This document shows positions 34,672 through 43,342 of a stretch of DNA of 64,000 nucleotides, piece by piece (the stretch's first letter is position 1; every line of letters starts with the position of its first letter). Where the stretch lies: assembly GCA_022821965.1 (NCBI GenBank), contig JAJECN010000022.1, positions 310,001 to 374,000 of the forward strand, given 5' to 3'. A program made the translations under genes and the position numbers. This DNA is from Candidatus Poribacteria bacterium (GTDB taxonomy: Bacteria; Poribacteria; WGA-4E; WGA-3G). The notes beneath the pieces are model-generated. The model had not been told where the DNA came from, did not search any database, and was given only the letters and a program-made list of their open reading frames with translations.

Positions 34672-36042
34672 TTAGAAAAACGTTAGATACGGCTTTTCGT
34701 TTATTTCCCGCCATAACAGGACTGCGAGTTCGCGGGCGTGGTAATCGCCCCACATCGAAGCCTCGCCGCACGGAATTTTCCTGCCCTCTGGCACATAATC
34801 CCATCCATTCGGACGGTGATATACCGAATGCAACATCAACCCTTGATGCGTATCGGATTCCGAGAGATAAGGTTCGGCGAAGAGCGTTTTGGCGACTGTT
34901 AAGCCTGCTTGGTAATAGGAATCGCCTGCCTCAGACTCACCGTGTTTTCTAAGGTAGTTACCGAGTCGGATTAACCCTTGTGCCGCAATCGCCGCGGCGG
35001 AACTATCTACAGGTTCGAGATCGTTGAATGGGTCGGCAGGTGCTGACCAATAATCGCGGAGTTCTGCTAAGCCGGGTGCGCCTGTATCCCAGTACGGAAT
35101 ACCGTCTTGTGCTGTGTTTTCAATATAGAAATCGGCGGTGGCTTCTGCAGCCTTACGCATGTGCGCTGTCGCCAAGTCATATCCGCCATAAGGTTCAAGT
35201 TCCTCGGCAGATAACGTATCAAAAAACTCAAGTTGCTCAGCGTAACCTGTAACAATCCATGCAAGCCCGCGCGTCCACGTCGTAAACGGCGAATAGCCTT
35301 GCTGTGTGCTCGGACAGCGGTAGTTCCCATCGTTCGTATTGAAGATAGATTCATGCACCACGCGTCCACGTATATCGAACGCATCACGCCCTTCGCCGTA
35401 GTAGACGTTATAGTTCGCTGTCGTCTGTGAATGTTGAAGCAGACGTTCCAATAGAGGAATAGCAACATCGCCTTCACCCATCAGGACTGCGCCGAGTGTA
35501 TGTCCAAGCCCTAAAACGCGTAGCGAACGAATAGTGTCCGAAAAGAGTGAATGCGGTCCATTAAAGGAAGCAATGTATCCCGTGCCGTCCTTAATTCGGG
35601 TCCAACGACTCGCTTGCACAGCAGCGGAGGCTTTCAGTGCGAGCTCATAGAAATGCATTTCGTTATCGTCCTGCGGAATTACACCCTCACGCATCAATCG
35701 ACGGAGGTTCCCATAAGTCGAGACGTTATTAAACCCGTGGTCATGCACGCCGATGTGTGTGACATGCGGTGCCATCTTTTCAATGGTATTCTGCCTACCG
35801 ATTTCAAGGAATTGCTCATCACCAGTAGCATCAAATTGGAGGATCGCAGAGCCGAATTGAAACCCCTGCGTCCACTCCGTCCAGCCGCGCGTTGTGTAGG
35901 TGCCAGCAACAGTGAAGACTGGCGTGCCTTTTTCAGGGGGCCACGTATCCTCAATGGCTAAAATTTTTTGACCTGAGTACTCAAAAAGCCTCTCAATCTG
36001 GGGCTTCAGGTCACCAACACATAATGAATCATTTATCTGCAT
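34672..36042 (-). CDS. GH88-type unsaturated glucuronyl hydrolase
   Basis: A 456-residue protein of glycoside hydrolase family 88, (alpha/alpha)6 barrel. Family segments are GWTEWTQGFQFGSAILQF near residue 53, HIGVHDHGFNNVSTYGNLRRL near 95, WTRIKDGTGYIASFNGPHSLFSD, TTWTRGLAWIVTGYAEQ, DSSAAAIAAQGLIRLG, and GEASMWGDYHARELAVLLWREI at the end. These enzymes cut the unsaturated uronic acid off oligosaccharides made by polysaccharide lyases. There is no signal peptide, so it acts in the cytosol on imported oligosaccharides. The catalytic aspartate of the HDxGF motif is present. It suggests use of uronic-acid polysaccharides from sponge or algal sources. Confidence 0.88.
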   Translation of the reverse strand: MQINDSLCVGDLKPQIERLFEYSGQKILAIEDTWPPEKGTPVFTVAGTYTTRGWTEWTQGFQFGSAILQFDATGDEQFLEIGRQNTIEKMAPHVTHIGVHDHGFNNVSTYGNLRRLMREGVIPQDDNEMHFYELALKASAAVQASRWTRIKDGTGYIASFNGPHSLFSDTIRSLRVLGLGHTLGAVLMGEGDVAIPLLERLLQHSQTTANYNVYYGEGRDAFDIRGRVVHESIFNTNDGNYRCPSTQQGYSPFTTWTRGLAWIVTGYAEQLEFFDTLSAEELEPYGGYDLATAHMRKAAEATADFYIENTAQDGIPYWDTGAPGLAELRDYWSAPADPFNDLEPVDSSAAAIAAQGLIRLGNYLRKHGESEAGDSYYQAGLTVAKTLFAEPYLSESDTHQGLMLHSVYHRPNGWDYVPEGRKIPCGEASMWGDYHARELAVLLWREINEKPYLTFF

Positions 36043-36170
36043 TGTTCTATAATTGCCTCCTCAGTTAGATTGTTGGGTTTCGCTATATCTATTTCTATGA
36101 ATAGATCATTGAAAAGCGGTATTTTCTTGATAGATTTGAAGTTTCTTTATCATTTACCGCTCTACCCAAC

Positions 36171-36671
36171 CTACGACGGTGACTGTGTGTCTTTATACCT
36201 TTCACATATCACTTCAATGAGATTCGTTGTGGACTTACCCGGGACGTTCAAACCAACAACAACCTTACCGCCGTTTGCCTCAACCACTTCCTTTTCAACG
36301 AGTTGTTCCAACTTGTAGTCGCCACCTTTAACGTGAATGTTGGGCTTGAGTTCAGAAAGCAGGGAGATCGGTGTTGACTCAGGAAAGACGACAACATAAT
36401 CGACGCATTCCAACCCAGCGAGCATCTCTGCGCGCTCCGCCTCTGGGACAAGTGGGCGATTTTCACCCTTGAGCTGCCGGACTGAACTATCGCTGTTAAC
36501 CGCCACCACAAGCATATCCCCGAGTTGACGCGCCGCCTGAAGATACCGGAGATGCCCCAAATGTAGTACATCAAAACAACCGTTGGTTGTTACAACAACA
36601 GCACCGTCGGTCTTTGATTGATTAAGGATGGATGCGAGCTCACTGCGATGATAAATCTTTTGGTTTAGCAT
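36171..36671 (-). CDS. rfaE2: D-beta-D-heptose 1-phosphate adenylyltransferase (RfaE2)
   Basis: A 166-residue nucleotidyltransferase. TNGCFDVLHLGHLRYLQAARQLGD carries the HxGH motif (as HLGH) that binds the nucleotide. NSDSSVRQLKGENRPLVPEAERAEMLAGLECVDYVV and HVKGGDYK follow, as in the C-terminal domain of HldE. It adds AMP to heptose-1-phosphate on the way to ADP-heptose for the lipopolysaccharide core, so an outer membrane with LPS is implied. The kinase half of HldE is not fused and not seen nearby. Two ATGs are possible, 13 codons apart; the second matches the usual N-terminus. Confidence 0.88.
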   Translation of the reverse strand: MLNQKIYHRSELASILNQSKTDGAVVVTTNGCFDVLHLGHLRYLQAARQLGDMLVVAVNSDSSVRQLKGENRPLVPEAERAEMLAGLECVDYVVVFPESTPISLLSELKPNIHVKGGDYKLEQLVEKEVVEANGGKVVVGLNVPGKSTTNLIEVICERYKDTQSPS

Positions 36672-36771
36672 TTTTTTACTTTTGATAAGCGTCGTCTCGT
36701 GCTTTCTCATCGTAGACTTTAAAACGTTAATAGTCTATCACGCATTGGACTGTTTGGCAAGTTTTTCCACA

Positions 36772-36800
36772 TTGCGCAATTCCGAACTGTGTGCTACAAT
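36772..36800 (+). promoter_or_regulatory. Putative promoter for the EF-Tu-like gene
   Basis: A TTGCGC box and a TACAAT box are separated by 17 bases, 48 bases before the ATG of the EF-Tu-like gene. Confidence 0.5.
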
Positions 36801-36847
36801 GAAGCGGAAACTGTAGTAAAGAAATTATGCTCATCAGGAGAAAAAAA

Positions 36848-38008
36848 ATGACGGAGAAAAAAGAAAATACGCACCGGGGGCTGCCTATCTGCACGCTCGG
36901 TGCGGACGGTCACGGCAAAACAACGTTGACAGCGGCGATAGCGAAAGTCGTCGCGAGAATTGGGGCGATTCATACAAACGGAAACAGTGATTTTGAAGCA
37001 CAACCCCCAATCAGTCACCCAATCCGAGAAGGCGTTGGCATCGCCTACCGCACAATCATTTATGAAACCAGTGGCAAACTTTACACACAAATCGATTGCG
37101 AAACACATCTTGATGTCGTCAAAATGCTTGTCAGTGGTTCACCGCCAATTCAGGGCGGGATTTGGGTCGTGAATGCGGTTGAAGGGGTCACATCCGACGC
37201 TGAGGCACATCTCCGTCTCGCGAGCCAAATGCATTTTCCAACAGTGCTTTCCTTTCTTAACACAGATGATGTTTCAAAAGACGATGAACTTTTAGATATC
37301 TGCCAAGAGGAAATGAACGAACTGCTGAGCGAATGTGGATGGAATGAAGAGACCGCGCCGATAATCGTTGGTGATGCCCGCAAGGCGTTAGAATACAAGG
37401 GTGCCAAAATCACCTCCACACAATGGCAACCGATTGTTGATCTGATCTTCGCGATGAATCGGGCAATGCCCACACCCGCGGACACCGCACGTTTACCGCT
37501 CATCATGCCGATTTACGAAATCACTGAAGAAACGAATGAGAGTGTATCCGTGCGTGGTGATATTGTACAGGGACAACTTGCTGTTGGGCAAGCAGTAGAT
37601 ATTGTAGGTAAGGGCGACAGGATCAAGACGCGGGTTCTCAGCACAAAAGAGGATGAAGTATGTGTCGAATCTGAACCGGACTGGTTGTCCGTTGGGCAGG
37701 TGCTTTGCACACCGAAGACGATTAAATCGCATTCCGAATTCGCTGCGCTTATTTATCTGCTCACACACGAAGAAAGTGGTACACACATCCCACTTATCGA
37801 AAATGACAGACCTGACATCTACCTATGGGGTATTGATATGCCAGCACATCTAAAACTCCCAGAGGATCTTTCGCTTATTACACCGGGGGATTACACACAC
37901 GTCAATCTTACACTTGATTTTCCGTTAGCAATAGAGGTCGGCACCCGATTTGAGGTGAAGAAGATGGGAACACGGATCGGATTCGGAGTTGTGACAGGTA
38001 TGGCGTGA
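36848..38008 (+). CDS. Degenerate EF-Tu paralogue (GTPase-like)
   Basis: A 386-residue protein that aligns over its whole length with elongation factor Tu. The P-loop GADGHGKTTLTAAI is close to GHVDHGKTTLTAAI. Beyond that the GTPase core is damaged: the DCPGH switch II motif reads DCETH, and the NKxD guanine-specificity motif reads NTDD. Domain 2 (LPLIMPIYEITEETNESVSVRGDIVQGQLAVGQAVDIVG) and domain 3 (FAALIYLLTHEESGTHIPLIENDRPDIYLWGID) are kept. It is therefore unlikely to work as a normal elongation factor; it may bind another nucleotide or serve as a binding protein. AGGAG precedes the chosen ATG, 7 codons after an earlier one. Confidence 0.85.
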   Translation: MTEKKENTHRGLPICTLGADGHGKTTLTAAIAKVVARIGAIHTNGNSDFEAQPPISHPIREGVGIAYRTIIYETSGKLYTQIDCETHLDVVKMLVSGSPPIQGGIWVVNAVEGVTSDAEAHLRLASQMHFPTVLSFLNTDDVSKDDELLDICQEEMNELLSECGWNEETAPIIVGDARKALEYKGAKITSTQWQPIVDLIFAMNRAMPTPADTARLPLIMPIYEITEETNESVSVRGDIVQGQLAVGQAVDIVGKGDRIKTRVLSTKEDEVCVESEPDWLSVGQVLCTPKTIKSHSEFAALIYLLTHEESGTHIPLIENDRPDIYLWGIDMPAHLKLPEDLSLITPGDYTHVNLTLDFPLAIEVGTRFEVKKMGTRIGFGVVTGMA

Positions 38009-38026
38009 TTTCTATCATATCTATTT

Positions 38027-38734
38027 CTAACGGGTGGCAACGATTGCGTCCGACAGTGTGAGGTCACCGGTATAGAGTGCCCGCCCAATAATCGCACCGC
38101 TGGCACCGATGTGTTTCAAAGCCGTTACATCAGCAAGTGATGTAACACCGCCCGAAGCAATCACATCTGCGGGGACAGCATTGATAATATCAGCAGTTGC
38201 GTCAACATTCGGTCCCTTGAGCATCCCATCGCTCTTGATGTCGGTGTAAATAAGCGTTTGCACTTCCGCCATTTCTACAGCAAATTCAACAGCAGACTTT
38301 TGAGAGACCTCCAACCACCCCTCTGTCGCGACCATTCCGTCTTTGGCATCAATGCCGACAGCAATACGGTCGCCGTATTGGGCACATGCTTGTTTCACCA
38401 AATCCGGCTGTTTGAGTGCAACCGTGCCTAAAATGGCGCGGTCTACGCCTAATGCTAAAACTGCTTCCAAGCGTTCTATACTGCGGATACCACCACCCAG
38501 CTGGACAGGAATATCAAGTGCGGAGACAATTTCGCCGACGATGTGGAGGTTCGCCGATTCATTTTGAAACGCGCCATCCAGATCCACGAGGTGCAAGTAT
38601 TCCGCACCTTCGGCTTGCCATTGCAACGCTATTTCTATAGGTGCGTCCGAGAAGACTGTCTCCTGTGAGGCGATACCCTGTACCAAATTTACACATTTTC
38701 CACCCCGAAGATCTATTGCGGGTAATATTAGCAA
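38027..38734 (-). CDS. hisA: HisA, phosphoribosylformimino-AICAR ribotide isomerase
   Basis: A 235-residue (beta/alpha)8-barrel isomerase of histidine biosynthesis. Motifs are LLILPAIDLRGGKCVNLVQG at the start (with the catalytic Asp in AIDLRGG), LVDLDGAF, VQLGGGIRS for one phosphate, YTDIKSDGMLKGPN with the second catalytic Asp, and IASGGVTSLADV for the other phosphate. The length matches the family. The start is a TTG preceded by AAAGGAAATAC; an ATG 18 codons upstream would place a family B repeat in the protein and is rejected. No other his gene is in the window. Confidence 0.92.
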   Translation of the reverse strand: MLILPAIDLRGGKCVNLVQGIASQETVFSDAPIEIALQWQAEGAEYLHLVDLDGAFQNESANLHIVGEIVSALDIPVQLGGGIRSIERLEAVLALGVDRAILGTVALKQPDLVKQACAQYGDRIAVGIDAKDGMVATEGWLEVSQKSAVEFAVEMAEVQTLIYTDIKSDGMLKGPNVDATADIINAVPADVIASGGVTSLADVTALKHIGASGAIIGRALYTGDLTLSDAIVATR

Positions 38735-38756
38735 AGTATTTCCTTTCCGTAGTTGA

Positions 38757-38782
38757 CGGCACAACGGAGTGTGCCTACTACT
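38757..38782. repeat. Palindromic repeat, family B
   Basis: The pattern is ACGGCACAACGGAGTG followed by TGCCTACTAC. It lies between hisA and the ABC permease gene and overlaps the permease stop by two bases. Confidence 0.85.
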
Positions 38783-39680
38783 ATTCATCTCGGAAAATGC
38801 CGAGCAATTTTAATTGGACGATTGAGATAACTGCAATAATGAAAAAGAGCACCCAGCCGATTGTCGCTGCATAGCCGAGGCGCATGAACTGAAATCCGTT
38901 TTTGTAGAGATACATGACGATCGTCGAGCCTGCATCCGCGGGTTCACCACCGTTTGTCAAAATGAAAGGTAGATCAAAGAGCTGGAGCGAACCGATCATC
39001 GAAACGACGAAGACGAAGGCAATCACCGGTCGCAATGAAGGAAGCGTGACGTGGATAAACGCCTGCCACCAGTTGGCTCCGTCAACGGCTGCTGCTTCAT
39101 ACAACTCCTGCCGGATGCCTTGTAATCCCGCTAAAAAATAGATCATATTGAACCCCGCCCACTGCCAAACGCCTGTCAAAATGACCGCTGGCATTACATA
39201 TTTTTCCTCGTTCAGCCAACCGATCTCCTTGCCAAAGAGGACAAATTCTTGGTTCACTAAGCCTGCACGCTGATCGTAGACGAGGTTGAAGATAATCGCA
39301 ACGAAGACACCAGCGACCAGAACGGGTGCGAAAAAGGCGAGACGTAGGAAATTTTTCCCTTTAACGAACTTGGAATTGAGCAAAATCGCTAATAGTAAGG
39401 CGATCGGCAATTGGAGGGTGAGCGTGCCCACTGCAAAATAGGCGGTGTTCCGAAGTGATTTCCAAAAGATTGGGTCGCGAAACAGGTCCGTGAAGTTACC
39501 AATGCCAACGAATATTCGACTCTGGAAACCGCGCATCTCGTACAGACTCATAACGAGCGACGAAACGAGCGGATACCCCATAAAGATGACAAAAAGCAGA
39601 TAGAACGGAGCAATAAAAAGATAGGGAGCAATTTTCTGTTGTTGATTCCAAAACAGGTTGGTTGTACGTTTTTTGCTCAT
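38781..39680 (-). CDS. Sugar ABC transporter permease (MalF type)
   Basis: A 299-residue inner-membrane permease with six segments, the first near YLFIAPFYLLFVIFMGYPLV. The EAA loop LYEAAAVDGANWWQAFIHVTLPSLRP, which docks to the ATPase, is complete. It belongs to the carbohydrate uptake (CUT1) group that usually pairs with a second MalG-type permease; none follows, and hisA comes next after a repeat. The start is an ATG giving MSKKRTTNL, with AAAGAAAG upstream. The upstream gene encodes a matching binding protein, ending 23 bases ahead. Confidence 0.9.
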   Translation of the reverse strand: MSKKRTTNLFWNQQQKIAPYLFIAPFYLLFVIFMGYPLVSSLVMSLYEMRGFQSRIFVGIGNFTDLFRDPIFWKSLRNTAYFAVGTLTLQLPIALLLAILLNSKFVKGKNFLRLAFFAPVLVAGVFVAIIFNLVYDQRAGLVNQEFVLFGKEIGWLNEEKYVMPAVILTGVWQWAGFNMIYFLAGLQGIRQELYEAAAVDGANWWQAFIHVTLPSLRPVIAFVFVVSMIGSLQLFDLPFILTNGGEPADAGSTIVMYLYKNGFQFMRLGYAATIGWVLFFIIAVISIVQLKLLGIFRDE

Positions 39681-39703
39681 AAAAACTTTCTTTGGTGAGA
39701 AAA

Positions 39704-41062
39704 TTACATTTCTCCCCATCTACCTACATCCTTGGCAATAAGTGCTCGCACCTTCTCTGCCAAGTCAGTCAAGGCTTCTCTCGGTGTCTGCTTCCCTGTA
39801 ACAGCCGCAAAGATAGCATCGTTGAGTAGATCCGCTCCTTCCGACCAATACGGATTCTGATAGCGTGGTGGTAAATCGGGTGCCAACCGAATAAACAACT
39901 CCCCAAGCGGTTGCCCACCCAAATAGACATCGGGCTCCTTGAAGATAGGGGCATCCCATGCTGATTTGAGAGGTGGAATAATCCGTGTCGTCTCGTACCG
40001 ATTGACGAGACCCGGTCTATCAAAATAGGTAAATTTGAGGACTTCCCACGCGAGATCCGGGTTTTCACACTGCTTTGTCATTCCGATCATCGTGCCGCCG
40101 CGCGTTGTGGTTCGTCTGCCGCCGGGGTGCCACGCGGGCATACCGATCGCCTTCCATTTACCGGACATTTGCGGGACTTGACTTTTGAGAATGCCGACGT
40201 ACCAATCAGGGGCGAGAATAGAGAGGATCTTGCCATCCTGCATCGCGGCGAAATTACTGGGGTCTCCATGCCACGTCCCATATACCGGAGTGGCGATTTT
40301 ATGTTCGTTGAACAACGCCGTAAAAAACTCCAATGTCTCAATTGCGAGTTCGCTGTCAATAATGACGTTGCCCTCTTCGTCGAAAAATCCGCCGCCTTGT
40401 TGAAGGAGTAGACTGAAATAGTCGCTCTCTGTGCGCCGATCTAATACGATTGCATACTGGTCAACTTCGCCATCACCATCAAGATCGCGTGTCGCTTTTT
40501 TTCCAGCAGCGATGAAGTCATTCCACGTTTCAACCTCCGTCATTTCAACGCCTGCAGCTTTAAAGAGGTCATCTCGATACAGCAGCACAACAGGGTGCAA
40601 GTCGTGTGGAATGCCGTAAATTCGTCCGCGGTAGGACCAAGGGGTAAATCGACTAACGACTAATTTCTCCATCCAGCCTTCGCTTTCCAGACGCGGACGG
40701 AGATCGACAAAACCGACTTCGTCAATTGCCCCTTTGAGAAATCGACCGATGGATGTAATCTCCACCTCAACGAGATCGGGTGCGCCGAAATTGGACAGCA
40801 TGGCGGCGAGGAGTTTATCGTGCATTGTGCCGCCGAAATTGATGAGTTGGACGTTAACGCCTGGGTTCTGTGCCTCAAAAATAGGGACGCGTGCTTGGTA
40901 TTCCTCATAATGGGTGTTCGCAAAAATCCAAAATTCGAGATTTTCACCCTTTTCCTCGGAACGTCCGAAGATGAAAAGGGTAGAGATAAGAAATAGAATT
41001 AGCATTACCATCGGTCCCTTGCCGAGTGGAAAGCTTTCAGAATCAATAGGCAGACGAAACAT
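39704..41062 (-). CDS. Extracellular sugar-binding protein (family 1)
   Basis: A 452-residue substrate-binding protein of the CUT1 sugar group. It has an N-terminal hydrophobic segment (MVMLILFLISTLFIFG near residues 18-33) and the usual LEFWIFANTHYEEYQARVPIFEAQNPGVNVQLI start of the mature part. GAPDLVEVEITSIGRFL, WSYRGRIYGIPHDL and ETWNDFIAAGKKAT are family segments. An insert DLDGDGEVDQYAI looks like a calcium-binding loop. No lipobox cysteine is seen, so it is probably anchored by its N-terminus or secreted. It lies upstream of one permease; neither the ATPase nor the second permease is in the window. Confidence 0.9.
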   Translation of the reverse strand: MFRLPIDSESFPLGKGPMVMLILFLISTLFIFGRSEEKGENLEFWIFANTHYEEYQARVPIFEAQNPGVNVQLINFGGTMHDKLLAAMLSNFGAPDLVEVEITSIGRFLKGAIDEVGFVDLRPRLESEGWMEKLVVSRFTPWSYRGRIYGIPHDLHPVVLLYRDDLFKAAGVEMTEVETWNDFIAAGKKATRDLDGDGEVDQYAIVLDRRTESDYFSLLLQQGGGFFDEEGNVIIDSELAIETLEFFTALFNEHKIATPVYGTWHGDPSNFAAMQDGKILSILAPDWYVGILKSQVPQMSGKWKAIGMPAWHPGGRRTTTRGGTMIGMTKQCENPDLAWEVLKFTYFDRPGLVNRYETTRIIPPLKSAWDAPIFKEPDVYLGGQPLGELFIRLAPDLPPRYQNPYWSEGADLLNDAIFAAVTGKQTPREALTDLAEKVRALIAKDVGRWGEM

Positions 41063-41087
41063 AAAAACTCCGATTACACAGAAGTAC

Positions 41088-41140
41088 TCAGTTTTCAGTT
41101 ATCGGTCGTCAGTAATCAGTAGTCAGCAGTTAGCGATTCG
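41088..41140. repeat. Degenerate CAGTAATCAGT-type repeat
   Basis: Imperfect copies of a CAGT(T/A)ATC unit occupy part of the 320-base gap before fmdB. Apart from this and a promoter, the gap holds no gene. Confidence 0.6.
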
Positions 41141-41232
41141 TAAAGTAGTAGCCATACACGGTAAACCTAATTGCAAAGACCGAAAGAAATTAAAAAATGA
41201 AAACCAAATGGTTCTGCCAATTACAAAATTAC

Positions 41233-41261
41233 TTGACTTTTGCACAGGTAACGATTAAAAT
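41233..41261 (+). promoter_or_regulatory. Promoter for the fmdB-like gene
   Basis: A TTGACT box and a TAAAAT box have a 17-base spacer. The predicted leader to the ATG is about 115 bases. Confidence 0.6.
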
Positions 41262-41384
41262 TTATCAGAACACGCTCTTTTTATCAACAAACTTTTTATT
41301 CCGACAGCGTAAGAGGTCGCGAGTAAAACTCGATCCTACAAGGGTTCTGTCTGCAAAACATGTTGAAATGGAGGATAATTTTAC

Positions 41385-41696
41385 ATGCCCACATACGAGT
41401 ATAAATGTCTCGCATGCGACAACCGATTTGAGCAGTTTCAGGGCATTACCGCTCCCGCAATTGAGGAGTGTCCAGAGTGTAACGGCAAAGTGAAAAGGCT
41501 CATCGGCGCAGGCGCAGGCTTGATTTTCAAAGGCTCCGGGTTCTACACCACAGACTATCGAAGTGAAGGCTACAAAGAATCGGCGAAGAAGGATAAAAAC
41601 GAGTCATCAGACAAAAGCACTTCATCCGATAAAGGCGAGAAAAAAGAAAAGAAGACCGATACGAGTAGCGAATCGAAGAGCAAATCTACCGATTAG
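41385..41696 (+). CDS. FmdB-family zinc-ribbon protein
   Basis: A 103-residue protein starting PTYEYKCLACDNRFEQFQ, with a second CPEC knuckle, giving the CxxC...CxxC zinc ribbon of the FmdB/putative regulatory protein family. A GSGFYTTDY segment follows, and the last 40 residues are low-complexity lysine, serine and aspartate. FmdB was named for a link to formamidase regulation; the general role is unknown, probably a small nucleic-acid or protein binder. The region between its stop and the next gene is taken up by repeats. Confidence 0.9.
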   Translation: MPTYEYKCLACDNRFEQFQGITAPAIEECPECNGKVKRLIGAGAGLIFKGSGFYTTDYRSEGYKESAKKDKNESSDKSTSSDKGEKKEKKTDTSSESKSKSTD

Positions 41697-41718
41697 AACC
41701 GAGCGAACCAGCATTATA

Positions 41719-41784
41719 GGGCGAGGTTTCACGCCTCAGTTCGGTTACATTTTTAGTTTCGGCACAACGGCGTGTGCCTACTAC
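41719..41784. repeat. Partial family A repeat followed by a family B repeat
   Basis: GGGCGAGGTTTCACGCCTC is an incomplete family A copy. Twenty bases later comes CGGCACAACGGCGTG followed by TGCCTACTAC, a full family B copy. Confidence 0.7.
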
Positions 41785-41801
41785 TTTTAAAGGGAGACGC
41801 T

Positions 41802-42749
41802 GTGCACAATCACAGTCACGACCATCACCACCATCACGATGATGGGCACGGGCATAGCCATCAAACACATCTCCAGAAGAAATTCAAGTTTGCTGTCCTT
41901 GTCACATTCTGCGTTTTCCTCGGTGAACTCATCGGCGGTATCTGGTCAGGCAGCCTTGCCCTGCTCAGCGATGCGGCACACGTCATGTCGGATGTTTTCT
42001 CGCTGCTGATTAGCTGGTTCGCAATTTATCTCTCAACACGTCCCGCCACCTCGTCTCGGACGTACGGGTATCACCGCGCAGAGGTCTTCGCTGCGTTCGT
42101 CAATGGCTTAACGCTCATCGGCATCTCCGGTTGGATTTTCTATGAAGCATACCAACGTTACACATCACCGACAGAGATAAAAGTGACAGGGATGTTTGTT
42201 GTGGCGTGTCTCGGTTTCTTGGGGAACCTCCTCATCTTATGGAAGTTGCACGGTGAAAGCCATGACAACCTCAATGTTCGGAGCGCAATGCTTCACGTCA
42301 TAGGGGATACGCTCTCCTCTGTCGCTGTTGTCATCGGGGGTGCGATTATCTTCTGGACAGGATGGTACCCGATTGACGCGTTGCTTAGCTTCCTGATTGG
42401 TGGGATTATTCTTTTCGGTGCGGTGAATGTGACGAGAGAAGCGGTGCATATCCTGCTTGAAAACTCGCCGAGGAATGCAGACGCACACACCGTTGCGACC
42501 CACATTTGCAGTTTAGATGCAGTCAAAGATGTCCACGACATGCACATCTGGTCATTGTGTTCTAACTATTCAGCACTGAGCGCGCATGTTGTCATCGATG
42601 AAAATACAACCTTAGCTCCTGACCGGATCCTTGAACAGATCAACGCCGAATTGCAAACACACTTCGGCATCAGCCATACCACCTTACAGTTAGAGCAGGT
42701 CGCGTGCGCACAAGCAGGAAATCTCCTGTGCAACGCCCAACACTCGTAG
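41802..42749 (+). CDS. Cation diffusion facilitator (CzcD/ZitB type)
   Basis: A 315-residue zinc-type efflux protein. It begins with a histidine-rich metal-binding stretch, followed by six membrane segments. The metal site is formed by SDAAHVMSD in the second segment and HVIGD in the fifth, giving the HxxxD pairs of the family. The cytosolic C-terminal part has VHDMHIWSL and LSAHVVID, the usual ferredoxin-like end. The GTG start is preceded by GGGAGA; the frame upstream of it passes through a repeat and is not used. It exports Zn2+ or a similar ion from the cytosol in exchange for protons. Confidence 0.9.
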   Translation: MHNHSHDHHHHHDDGHGHSHQTHLQKKFKFAVLVTFCVFLGELIGGIWSGSLALLSDAAHVMSDVFSLLISWFAIYLSTRPATSSRTYGYHRAEVFAAFVNGLTLIGISGWIFYEAYQRYTSPTEIKVTGMFVVACLGFLGNLLILWKLHGESHDNLNVRSAMLHVIGDTLSSVAVVIGGAIIFWTGWYPIDALLSFLIGGIILFGAVNVTREAVHILLENSPRNADAHTVATHICSLDAVKDVHDMHIWSLCSNYSALSAHVVIDENTTLAPDRILEQINAELQTHFGISHTTLQLEQVACAQAGNLLCNAQHS

Positions 42750-42754
42750 CTTCG

Positions 42755-43297
42755 CTAACTGTGCTCCGCCTTTAAACGATGTGCCTTCCGAATCAGGTTG
42801 GCATCTCTCGCAAACTTTTGTGTCGCCTTAACCAACCCATCTACGTGCGACACCATATCCTTCTCCACCTGCACAATCCGATCCATTAGATACGGTTGAT
42901 CGCTCTGCTCAATCGCTTTTCTCATGATAGAGAGCAGATACATATAGATCGCATCTGCCTCGCTTCCCTCAATTGCGATTGCAATATCGAAGGCTTCATC
43001 GAGTGAAATGTCGCCACTGTCAACCTTCCGTTCGTGTGCATCCAGTGCGTCCGTAATTTGTTGAACGGGAACATCCGATAACTCCGTCACAGGCGAATCA
43101 ATTCCGAAGGTATCAACGCACAAAGACCGCCCGAAATCCACGAGAATGTAGTGTTGCCACTCCTCCGTACTCATCTGTTCCCAAAACCGCGCGATCCGTT
43201 CATCAACACTCCCCAAACGCAACGAGAGGGATGCATAGAGTTTTGCCTGCCGCAGTTCAATATCTTGACAAAGATTAAAAAGCTCTCCGAGTGTCAA
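42755..43297 (-). CDS. Ferritin-like (rubrerythrin-type) diiron protein
   Basis: A 180-residue helical protein. The first helix has DIELRQAKLYASLS, the second MSTEEWQHYILVDFG with an E-x-x-H pair, and the fourth region AIEGSEADAIYMYLL plus a later MVSHVDGLV. This spacing of Glu and His ligands across four helices fits a ferritin-like diiron centre of the rubrerythrin kind. No rubredoxin tail is present. Roles in the family include peroxide reduction and iron binding; this member is not more closely placed. It stops only 6 bases from the convergent transporter gene. Confidence 0.7.
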   Translation of the reverse strand: MTLGELFNLCQDIELRQAKLYASLSLRLGSVDERIARFWEQMSTEEWQHYILVDFGRSLCVDTFGIDSPVTELSDVPVQQITDALDAHERKVDSGDISLDEAFDIAIAIEGSEADAIYMYLLSIMRKAIEQSDQPYLMDRIVQVEKDMVSHVDGLVKATQKFARDANLIRKAHRLKAEHS

Positions 43298-43314
43298 GTG
43301 TCTCTCCTTTCAAG

Positions 43315-43342
43315 GTAGTAGGCACACGCCGCTGTGCCGTAA
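43315..43342. repeat. Palindromic repeat, family B (reverse orientation)
   Basis: It reads GTAGTAGGCACACG, then CCGCTGTGCCGTAA, which is the reverse complement of the other copies. It ends directly at the stop of the oxidoreductase gene. Confidence 0.85.

Noticed and set aside
38735-38788. An N-terminal extension of hisA
   Set aside because: The extra residues derive from the family B repeat, and the catalytic AIDLRGG motif should sit within ten residues of the start.
41772-41801. An ATG-like start for the cation transporter upstream of the GTG
   Set aside because: It lies in the family B repeat; the GTG has a good ribosome-binding site and leads directly to the His-rich segment.
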